Shown: positions 1-5,096 of the stretch, in pieces
Layout: each line of letters opens with the position of its first letter
How positions within the stretch are numbered: the stretch's first letter is position 1
NCBI GenBank assembly: GCA_007133445.1
Contig: SLMR01000324.1
Coordinates: 1 to 5,096 of the forward strand
Source: Aquisalimonas sp.
GTDB taxonomy: Bacteria > Pseudomonadota > Gammaproteobacteria > Nitrococcales > Aquisalimonadaceae
Direction of reading: 5' to 3'
Length of the DNA stretch: 5,096 bases
The notes under the pieces: generated by a model
Database searches by the model: none
Told to the model about the DNA's origin: nothing
The model's input: only the letters and a program-made list of their open reading frames with translations
Made by a program: the position numbers and the translations under genes

Positions 1-22
1 GCGTCACCCCGGCGGCGGCGCG

Positions 23-47
23 CTTGGTGCAAGAAGGCCGAACCAAG
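23..47 (-). other. Inverted repeat after the binding-protein stop codon
   Basis: CTTGGT and ACCAAG (6 bp arms, 13-base spacer) lie 13 bases downstream of the TGA of the binding-protein gene. No T-tract follows on the minus strand. The remaining bases 1-60 show no start codon with a ribosome binding site and no gene. Confidence 0.25.
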
Positions 48-60
48 TCGGGCTTCCGCG

Positions 61-1668
61 TCACACGGACTCGAAGAAGCGATAACGCGGCTGACCATCC
101 GGCAGGTGGGCAGCCTCGAACTTGCTTTCGCGATACACCACCGGCCAGGTGCCATGGGTCATGAAGCGGTAGGCCCCCGACTCTTCCATGATCTCCTGCA
201 TCCGCCGATACATCTCGGCGCGCCGCTCCTCATCGGTCTCGGTCACAGCCTCCCGGTTGAGTTGATCGAACTCCTCGTTGCTGAAGCGTTCCCAGTTCCA
301 CACGCCGACCTGCTCGGTGGTGAACCACTGGGTCGCGTAATAGGGGTCGGGCGCCATGGCGAAGCGGTTGAGCACGATTTGGACGTCCTGCCACTGATCG
401 CCCTCGTCCTCCATGCCGATGGTCCAGAACTCACCCGCCTCACGCACGTTGATGCTCACATCGATGCCGATGCGCCCGAGCTGGGCCTGCAGGACCTCGG
501 CCATGGCCCGCCACTCGGGGTCGTTGAGCGTATCCACGCGCAGCTGGAGGTCGCTCACGCCGGCTTCCTCGAGGTACTCGCGGGCCCGGTCGACATCCCC
601 CTCGGGCGGAATCAACGACTGCTCACGGTGGCCCAGCAGCCCCGGCGCGATCAGGCCGGTCGCCGGCTCGGCCTCGCCATGGAAGGCGAGCGCAAGGATC
701 TGGTTGATGTCGATGGCCCACTGCACGGCACGGCGGACATTGATGTCCTGCAGGGCAGGATTGTCCGTGTTCATGCCGATCCAGTAATAGAAGCTGGACG
801 GGAACTCCTCGACTGCGGTGTCCGCCGGTGGCGTCTGGCGATAGGCCCCGAGTGTGGAGAGGCTGATCAGGGTGTAGTCGATGTCACCTGCCTCGTAGGC
901 AGTCTCGGCACTGCTGCGGTCGCCCATGGGGATGATGCGGATCTCGTCCAGGCTGGCCGGGTCCGGGCCCGTGTAGTCCGGGTTGGGAACCAGGCGCGCG
1001 CGCTCGTCGGGCCGCCACTCTTCGAGGATGTAGGGGCCGGAGAAGGCCGGCGGCTCCATGCCGAAGCTGCTGCCGTCACCCGTCTTTTCCATGACGGCAT
1101 CACGGGAGACGATGTGGCCCACACCCCAGGGCAGCGCGACGTTCCAGATCGGCGCGAACGGGCGTTCGAGCACAATGACCCCGGTGTAGTCGTCCTCGAC
1201 CTCGACGTGGTCGAGCGCATCGAGGTCACCCTTGACCGGGGAATCGTGATCGAGGACCCGCTCGAGCGAGAACTTGACATCCTCGGCCGTCATCTCGCCG
1301 TAGCCGTTGGTGAACATGATGCCTTCGCGGAGCCGGAAGCGGATGTGGGTATCGTCAACCTGCTCGATCGATTCGGCTGCCTCGAGCTCCCACTCCCATT
1401 CGGCCTGGCTCGGCTTGAAGCGGATGAGCTTGGAGTAGAGGCAGCTCATCGCGTCGATATTCCACGTGTTCTGGTAGAACGCGGGATCCAGGGTGTCGAG
1501 GTCGGCCCGCGCGCGCACACGCACCGTGCTGTTGTTCGACGCCCAGATGGCGTGGCTGATCGGCATGGTGGCGGCGAAAGCGCCAAGCCCGGCGGTTCCG
1601 ATCATGAATCGACGGCGCGAGCGCGAAATCGGCGCTTCGGCGGTAATGCCTGGATATCTCTTGGTCAT
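61..1668 (-). CDS. Tat-exported ABC transporter substrate-binding protein, family 5 (peptide/nickel type)
   Basis: Periplasmic solute receptor of a DppA/OppA-like ABC importer; it would bind a peptide or similar small compound and deliver it to membrane permeases. The 535 residues are a normal family length. The N-terminus has a twin-arginine motif (SRRRFMI, residues 17-23), a short hydrophobic stretch (about 24-37) and A-x-A-like cleavage options after A40 or A43, so export is probably through Tat, already folded. Family hallmarks appear in order: the FRLREGIMFTNG...TAEDVKFSLERV block at about 111-138, SGPYILEEW...VPNPDYTG at 210-234, DINVRRAVQWAIDINQIL at 308-325 and REYLEEAG at 363-370. 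The start is supported by AAGGGGG six bases upstream and by the Tat motif following it. The mature part is very acidic: by eye about 91 Asp/Glu against about 42 Lys/Arg, with only about six lysines, as in halophiles. No permease or ATPase gene is visible; they could lie beyond position 1. The substrate is unknown. Confidence 0.93.
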   Translation of the reverse strand: MTKRYPGITAEAPISRSRRRFMIGTAGLGAFAATMPISHAIWASNNSTVRVRARADLDTLDPAFYQNTWNIDAMSCLYSKLIRFKPSQAEWEWELEAAESIEQVDDTHIRFRLREGIMFTNGYGEMTAEDVKFSLERVLDHDSPVKGDLDALDHVEVEDDYTGVIVLERPFAPIWNVALPWGVGHIVSRDAVMEKTGDGSSFGMEPPAFSGPYILEEWRPDERARLVPNPDYTGPDPASLDEIRIIPMGDRSSAETAYEAGDIDYTLISLSTLGAYRQTPPADTAVEEFPSSFYYWIGMNTDNPALQDINVRRAVQWAIDINQILALAFHGEAEPATGLIAPGLLGHREQSLIPPEGDVDRAREYLEEAGVSDLQLRVDTLNDPEWRAMAEVLQAQLGRIGIDVSINVREAGEFWTIGMEDEGDQWQDVQIVLNRFAMAPDPYYATQWFTTEQVGVWNWERFSNEEFDQLNREAVTETDEERRAEMYRRMQEIMEESGAYRFMTHGTWPVVYRESKFEAAHLPDGQPRYRFFESV

Positions 1669-1674
1669 GTCCAG

Positions 1675-1681
1675 CCCCCTT
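1675..1681 (-). promoter_or_regulatory. Ribosome binding site of the substrate-binding protein gene
   Basis: On the minus strand AAGGGGG sits six bases before the ATG at 1668. It is a purine-rich Shine-Dalgarno-like stretch at good spacing, though not the perfect AGGAGG. It supports the chosen start, which is also the one that places the Tat motif at residues 17-23. Confidence 0.6.
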
Positions 1682-1750
1682 CTGGCTGATGGAAAGAAAA
1701 CGCAGCGACGCCATCATGCGCGGACGGCGTCAGCCGCGGTCTTGCGAACG

Positions 1751-1778
1751 GGCCAGGGCCCAACCCGGGCCCTCGGCC
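1751..1778 (-). terminator. Long GC-rich hairpin in the intergenic gap (terminator-like or mRNA-stabilising)
   Basis: On the minus strand the stem has an outer GGCC/GGCC (4 bp), one bulged G, then an inner AGGGCCC/GGGCCCT (7 bp) around the loop GGGTT: eleven pairs, all but one G-C. It lies about 55 bases after the hydrolase stop and 82 bases before the binding-protein start. No T-tract follows, so plain intrinsic termination is doubtful. Such hairpins between operon genes can cause partial termination or protect a downstream mRNA that needs a high level, as binding-protein mRNAs often do; this role is inferred. Confidence 0.45.
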
Positions 1779-1805
1779 GCCTCCTGTGCGCGCCCCGTCA
1801 CATGC

Positions 1806-1823
1806 AGCGCCCCGCGGAGCGCT
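1806..1823 (-). terminator. GC-rich hairpin 9 nt after the hydrolase stop codon (possible 3'-end element)
   Basis: On the minus strand AGCGCTC pairs with GGGCGCT around the loop CGCG, giving seven pairs including one T-G wobble. It lies directly downstream of the TGA of the 669-aa hydrolase. No T-run follows, so it is not a classical intrinsic terminator. It may act as a 3'-end stabiliser or be chance in GC-rich DNA. Confidence 0.3.
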
Positions 1824-1832
1824 CGGCCCACA

Positions 1833-3842
1833 TCAGACGGCGCGTCGCGGAATGCGGCGCGTCCACTGCTTGTCGCTGATCTCGTCGGCGCCCTCGTGGG
1901 CGACCTGACGCGCCTCGATATGGAAATGGCTGCTGTCGCAGGTCACCTGCATCCACGAGTCGACGCTCACCGACCAGTCCCCTCGCCCGGCACGATAGCG
2001 CCAGTTGATATCGACCTGCGCGGTCTCGGGATCCCATGGATGGACCCGATATTCCTCGATCGAGCCCTGATCGACCCAGAGGCCGTGATCGTCGAACCGT
2101 GCGCCGCCGAAATCGTTCTCCACTCGGACGCACATGCGGCCCGAGGCGACATCCTCCTCGATCGTACGCCGATTCCCCCCCGCGCGCAGCTGGGTCGTGT
2201 CCGCCGGCGGCGCGCTCTCGGCCGCCTCGAACGGCCAGTCGATCGCCTCGGCGACGCACTCGGGCAGCTCCAGGATTTGCTCGCCCGGCTCAAGGGTGAG
2301 CGTGGTGAGCTCGGGGCTCGGCCAGATCAGCGGGAAGGCCGCGGTGGTGATCGCGATCCGCAGCTGGTGGCCGGCCAGGAAGTGATAGCCGTTGGCGTCC
2401 AGCTCCACCGTGACCGGATAGGGGGTGCCGGGCTCCATCGGCTCGACACGGGCGTCATCGTTGCGCAGGGCCAGGTTGAGCACGCCGTAGGCGACCCGGC
2501 TGACACGGCCGTCCGGATGGACATCGTTCAGGCGCACCATAATCTGGCCCTGCGGGCGGTCGGCGCCGATCCGCAGATGGAGCCGGGCTCGCCCGAGCAT
2601 GTTCAGCCCTTCCGTCAGGGGCGCGCTGTCGAAACAGAGGGCGTGGGCGTCCTCGCGCCGTTGGTCCGTGGCGAAGTCGGGCCCGTACCAAAGCGGGATG
2701 AACTCGCCCTGGTGCACCCCCGTAGTCAGGGGTGAGCAGATCGAGCGGGCGTTTTCGAGGTGCCGGCTCTCCCGCGACAGCCCGTCGTGGCCCAGGTACC
2801 AGTGCTGGATCGCGTTGCCATCCCGCGAGCCGCCGGCGGTCTCCGTCCACCAGCCCGGCCGGTGTTCGTGCCACGGCGCCGGGGGCACGCTCTCCTGGAT
2901 GTAGTAGTGCCCGAGCGGTCCCGCCTCCATGCCGGTCGCCTCGCCCTTGAGCCAGGTATCCCACCAGCGCACTGCCTCCTGGAGAAAGCCGATGCGCGGC
3001 TCGGGGATGGCGAAGTGGGGGTACTTGTGCATCCACGGGCCGATGAGTGCCCGTCGCGGCGCCTTCAGATGATCCATCATGCGCGGGATGGTGTTCATGT
3101 ACGGATCGGCCCAGCCGCCCACGCAGAACACCGCCGCCTGAATCGCGCCATAGTCCTCGTTCACCGAGGCGTGACGCCAGTAGTCATCCCGCGTCTGGCG
3201 CGACAGCCAGTTCTCCGCGAGCAGCGGCATGTTCTCCAGGCGATGGCGCCACATCTCGCGCCAGCGCTCGCCAACCAGAGCCGGATCGGGCACGGCGGCG
3301 GAGAAGTGCAGCATCGTGCCGGCCCAGCTCAGGTTCTCCAGCAGCAGCGTACCGCTCTTGTAGTGGATGTCGTCGCCGAAGCGATCGTCAGAGGAGCAGA
3401 TGGTGATGATGGCCTTGAGCGCCGGAGGCCGATGGGCGGCGACCTGCAGTGCATTGAAGCCGCCCCAGGAGATGCCCATCATGCCGACTTCACCGTTGCA
3501 CCAGGGCTGCGCCACCAGCCAGTCGATCACCTCCAGGGCGTCAGCCTGCTCCTGCGCCAGGTACTCGTCGGCCATCAGGCCGTCGGACTCGCCGTTGCCA
3601 CGGATATCCACGCGCACCCCGGCATAGCCATGGCCGGCGAAGTAGGGATGCGTCAGGGCATCGCGATCGGCAGTGCCGTCGCGTTTGCGGTAGGGCAGGT
3701 ATTCCAGAATGGCGGGGACGGGCGCAGATTCGGCATCCTCGGGCAGCCAGATCCGAGCGGCGAGATGCGTGCCGTCGCTCAGCGGTATGAAGGTGTTCTC
3801 GATCTCTCGAACCGCGCGCGGAAACTGTTGGCGGATGGTCAT
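1833..3842 (-). CDS. CocE/NonD family alpha/beta hydrolase (peptidase S15-like), complete
   Basis: A serine hydrolase of the cocaine-esterase/X-Pro dipeptidyl-peptidase superfamily, expected to cleave an ester or amide bond. No signal peptide is seen, so it is probably cytoplasmic. The N-terminal region IPLSDGTHLAARIWLP (19-34) is the typical family opening. The alpha/beta-hydrolase core carries the nucleophile elbow G-I-S-W-G with S125; the Asp is probably D246 in GGWADPY and the His H272 in GPWMHKYPH. Y51 in YLPYRK fits the oxyanion-hole Tyr of CocE. A jelly-roll PepX_C-like domain spans about 310-530, with the block RLNDVHPDGRVSRVAYG at 437-453. About 130 more residues follow, ending W-T-R-R-IPRRAV; CocE itself (about 574 aa) is shorter. 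The neighbour at 3986-5096 is a paralog. The ATG at 3842 has little local Shine-Dalgarno; a strong one lies 38 bases upstream, ahead of a mini-ORF. An upstream in-frame stop (TGA at about 3912-3914) leaves few other starts. Family is sure, substrate is not. Confidence 0.93.
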   Translation of the reverse strand: MTIRQQFPRAVREIENTFIPLSDGTHLAARIWLPEDAESAPVPAILEYLPYRKRDGTADRDALTHPYFAGHGYAGVRVDIRGNGESDGLMADEYLAQEQADALEVIDWLVAQPWCNGEVGMMGISWGGFNALQVAAHRPPALKAIITICSSDDRFGDDIHYKSGTLLLENLSWAGTMLHFSAAVPDPALVGERWREMWRHRLENMPLLAENWLSRQTRDDYWRHASVNEDYGAIQAAVFCVGGWADPYMNTIPRMMDHLKAPRRALIGPWMHKYPHFAIPEPRIGFLQEAVRWWDTWLKGEATGMEAGPLGHYYIQESVPPAPWHEHRPGWWTETAGGSRDGNAIQHWYLGHDGLSRESRHLENARSICSPLTTGVHQGEFIPLWYGPDFATDQRREDAHALCFDSAPLTEGLNMLGRARLHLRIGADRPQGQIMVRLNDVHPDGRVSRVAYGVLNLALRNDDARVEPMEPGTPYPVTVELDANGYHFLAGHQLRIAITTAAFPLIWPSPELTTLTLEPGEQILELPECVAEAIDWPFEAAESAPPADTTQLRAGGNRRTIEEDVASGRMCVRVENDFGGARFDDHGLWVDQGSIEEYRVHPWDPETAQVDINWRYRAGRGDWSVSVDSWMQVTCDSSHFHIEARQVAHEGADEISDKQWTRRIPRRAV

Positions 3843-3856
3843 GGGCTGTCGCTTTG

Positions 3857-3877
3857 TCAGGTCGCTCGGGTCAACAT
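3857..3877 (-). CDS. Possible leader mini-ORF, 6 codons plus stop (MLTRAT)
   Basis: ATG TTG ACC CGA GCG ACC TGA follows the perfect Shine-Dalgarno at 3881-3888 with four bases between GGAGG and the ATG. The stop is 14 bases before the ATG of the 669-aa hydrolase, and the two frames differ. If translated, it could couple or limit translation of the hydrolase by reinitiation. It has no run of one amino acid, so classic attenuation is unlikely. It may simply be chance. Confidence 0.3.
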   Translation of the reverse strand: MLTRAT

Positions 3878-3880
3878 CGA

Positions 3881-3888
3881 ACCTCCTT
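3881..3888 (-). promoter_or_regulatory. Strong Shine-Dalgarno sequence far upstream of the hydrolase start
   Basis: AAGGAGGT on the minus strand is a near-perfect complement of the 16S rRNA tail. It lies 38 bases before the hydrolase ATG at 3842, too far for direct use, but just ahead of an ATG (3877) that opens a six-codon ORF. No good Shine-Dalgarno is seen next to 3842 (only CTGACAAAGCGACAGCCC). The in-frame codons between contain no ATG, GTG or TTG, only one CTG. Confidence 0.55.
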
Positions 3889-3900
3889 GTGCGGCAACGC

Positions 3901-3934
3901 AGTGTACTTCACACGCTCGCGGCCGATTCGTCAA
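3901..3934 (-). promoter_or_regulatory. Weak candidate promoter with a short palindrome, upstream of the hydrolase
   Basis: On the minus strand TTGACG (3929-3934) is a good -35 match. A TGAAGT at 17-bp spacing (3906-3911) is a poor -10; a better-looking TACACT (3901-3906) is at 22 bp, which is too long. The region overlaps a GTGT-5-ACAC inverted repeat (3902-3914) that could be an operator half-site pair. It is well placed, just ahead of the strong Shine-Dalgarno, but the match is weak. Confidence 0.25.
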
Positions 3935-3946
3935 GGCGGCGGCCGC

Positions 3947-3966
3947 GCCCGGGTGCGGTCACGGGC
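3947..3966 (-). other. GC-rich hairpin in the gap between the two hydrolase genes
   Basis: GCCCG pairs with CGGGC on the minus strand, with a possible further TG/CA pairing across a small bulge. It starts 19 bases after the TAG of the upstream hydrolase and has no T-run after it. It could be a weak 3'-end structure; chance in GC-rich DNA is equally likely. Confidence 0.2.
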
Positions 3967-3985
3967 CCGCCCCTTTGCCTTCGGG

Positions 3986-5096
3986 CTATACCAGGCGCCG
4001 GGGAATGTCACGCTCCCATTCGCTCTCGTGGCACAGCTCCGCATTCTCGAATGCACGCAGTGAGGCACGCAGACGGAAGACCGTCCGGCCCGCTTCCAGT
4101 CGCGTGTAGGTGCGGGTTTCCACGTTCCAGTCGCCACGGGCGAAGCGCATCCGGCCGCTCGTTTCCCCGACCACGCTCAGCGGGTCGTCGCCGCTGGCGC
4201 GATAGGACTCACGGCCTTCCCTTGTGATGGTCAGGCCGCTCGCCGCATGCTCGATTGTCGCGTGACTGCTGTCGATGTCGAGTGCGTGATCAGCGGAATC
4301 GAGTTCGTGGTGCACATGCCAGCCGCCCGCCGGCCGCTCGATCACCGTATGCTCCGGCACAGGCCCGCCCAGGGGCGGACCGAAGGGCAGCGCTTCGGAC
4401 ATGGGCTCACCCGTGGCATCACGCACCGGCAGCTCCATGCGGCTAGCCTCGGGCCAGATCGTCAGGGTCACGGTCTCCGGTGGCGGCCAGGCGAGCGGCC
4501 AGTAGGTCGTCGACAGCGCCAGGCGAAGCCTGTGGCCTGCCGCGAAGCGCTGACCGACGTGCTTGAAGGGTACGCGCACCCGGTAGCGCCGACCGGGCTC
4601 AAGTGGGCGTGGATGGGCGTGGTCCTCCCGGTGGGTCAGATTCAACAGGCCGTAAGTCACGCGGGTAACCGCCCCATCGGGGGCGACATCGTTCAAGCGT
4701 GCAGCGATCATGGCGACCGGGCGGTCACTCGCGAGCTCGACCTCGATCGCCGCCTGTCCCAGTATCTCCAGGGTCTGCTCGAGCGGCTCGCTGTCGAACA
4801 CCAGGCTTCCCGCATCATCGGGACGCTGGTCGGCCGGCTGATCGCCGGGCTGGGCGTAGGAGCACCATTTGCCGGCCCGCAGGCCGACGCCGAGGGGCGA
4901 GCGAATGCTCAGGCCCCGAGCAGCGCCGCGGCTGGGTACGCGAGCCAGGCGGCCGTCGGCATCGGGATACAGAGCCAGCGCCTCGATCCGGGGCGAAGGC
5001 CAGCGATCTTCGCCGACCCAGCGGCCGGGGCGCGTACGGTACGCCGTATGGGGCGGGGCGCTGTTCTGCATCCAGGCACGCAGCATGGGCTCGGCC
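3986..5096 (-). CDS. CocE/NonD family hydrolase, C-terminal part (gene continues past the right edge)
   Basis: The reading frame is open to the window edge: codons for A-E-P precede the first visible Met at 5086, which aligns with the interior of the 669-aa neighbour, so that Met is not the start. By comparison with the neighbour, roughly 300 N-terminal residues, including the whole catalytic triad, lie outside. The visible part begins with the PMLRAWMQNSAPP segment just after the hydrolase core. Counting from that Met, it covers the PepX_C-like beta domain (about 60-220) and a C-terminal extension (about 240-366) ending E-W-E-R-D-IPRRLV. The segment RLNDVAPDGAVTRVTYGLLNL (130-150) matches the neighbour at 16 of 21 positions, which shows paralogy, but much of the rest differs, so this is an old duplication. 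It is probably a cytoplasmic ester or amide hydrolase. Activity cannot be judged because the active site is off the window. It ends in TAG, 143 bp before the next gene. Confidence 0.88.
   Translation of the reverse strand, partial: AEPMLRAWMQNSAPPHTAYRTRPGRWVGEDRWPSPRIEALALYPDADGRLARVPSRGAARGLSIRSPLGVGLRAGKWCSYAQPGDQPADQRPDDAGSLVFDSEPLEQTLEILGQAAIEVELASDRPVAMIAARLNDVAPDGAVTRVTYGLLNLTHREDHAHPRPLEPGRRYRVRVPFKHVGQRFAAGHRLRLALSTTYWPLAWPPPETVTLTIWPEASRMELPVRDATGEPMSEALPFGPPLGGPVPEHTVIERPAGGWHVHHELDSADHALDIDSSHATIEHAASGLTITREGRESYRASGDDPLSVVGETSGRMRFARGDWNVETRTYTRLEAGRTVFRLRASLRAFENAELCHESEWERDIPRRLV

Larger units (their letters stand above)
1669..1832 (-). other. Intergenic region between hydrolase and binding-protein genes
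   Basis: These 164 bp hold no credible gene. They contain a short GC-rich hairpin next to the hydrolase stop (1806-1823), a long one in the middle (1751-1778), and a 6-bp inverted repeat GACGCC/GGCGTC (1707-1712 with 1726-1731) nearer the binding-protein start. I could not find a convincing -35/-10 pair on the minus strand, so it is open whether the binding-protein gene has its own promoter or is read through from the hydrolase. Confidence 0.6.

Noticed and set aside
1..60. Possible start of a downstream permease gene
   Set aside because: No start codon with a credible Shine-Dalgarno is visible in these bases on the minus strand; a transporter gene beyond position 1 is only a guess.
106..1689. 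A 527-codon open frame on the plus strand, antisense to the binding-protein gene
   Set aside because: Its translation has no recognisable motif and is rich in H, V, G, L and D, as expected from the reverse complement of a GC-rich gene. The minus-strand frame has clear family motifs, a Tat signal and a ribosome binding site.
1689..2735. A 348-codon plus-strand frame covering the intergenic gap
   Set aside because: Low-complexity Arg/Ala/Pro-rich start and antisense overlap with the conserved hydrolase C-terminus mark it as a GC-driven shadow.
2455..3036. A 193-codon minus-strand frame inside the hydrolase gene
   Set aside because: It overlaps the hydrolase in another frame and is Arg/Pro/Ala-rich with no family motifs.
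3939..3946. Palindrome GCGGCCGC between the hydrolase genes
   Set aside because: It is an 8-base GC palindrome (NotI site) expected by chance in DNA of this composition; no partner or repeat was seen.
2760..4109. A 449-codon open frame on the plus strand
   Set aside because: It runs antisense through the complete hydrolase and across the intergenic gap into the second hydrolase. No known motif is seen, and the minus-strand frame is well supported by the catalytic motifs.
3986..5086. Reading the partial hydrolase as a complete 366-aa protein starting at the Met at 5086
   Set aside because: The frame stays open upstream to the window edge and the Met aligns with the interior of the paralog, so the gene is cut by the window rather than being a short stand-alone protein.

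Overview
This is a high-GC bacterial window in which all three well-supported genes lie on the minus strand, so transcription runs from the right edge to the left. The GC content, the codon style and a very acidic exported protein suggest a proteobacterium, possibly a halophile. That placement is inferred from composition and family resemblance, and no phylogenetic marker is present.

From right to left, in transcription order: (1) 5096-3986 holds the C-terminal half of a CocE/NonD-type (peptidase S15-like) alpha/beta hydrolase, cut by the window edge before its active site. (2) 3985-3843 is a 143-bp gap with a weak possible promoter, a very strong Shine-Dalgarno sequence and a seven-codon (including stop) mini-ORF just ahead of the next gene. 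(3) 3842-1833 is a complete 669-aa CocE/NonD-type hydrolase. It has a recognisable Ser-Asp-His triad and is paralogous to the first gene. (4) 1832-1669 is a 164-bp gap with two GC-rich hairpins. (5) 1668-61 is a 535-aa family 5 (oligopeptide/dipeptide/nickel type) ABC-transporter substrate-binding protein with a twin-arginine signal peptide. (6) 60-1 holds no recognisable gene, only a small inverted repeat.

The most natural reading is a scavenging module. The Tat-exported binding protein captures a peptide or peptide-like compound in the periplasm, permease and ATPase subunits (not in the window, perhaps beyond position 1) import it, and the two signal-less hydrolases cleave an ester or amide (X-Pro-like) bond in the cytoplasm. 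The co-orientation supports this, but the substrate cannot be read from the sequence. The gaps of more than 100 bp mean the genes may not share one simple transcript.

I found no mobile element, CRISPR array, tRNA or rRNA, and no clear evidence of a wholly new system. The points most worth checking are the leader mini-ORF and Shine-Dalgarno arrangement, the tandem divergent hydrolases with a shared C-terminal extension, and the strong hairpin ahead of the binding-protein gene.
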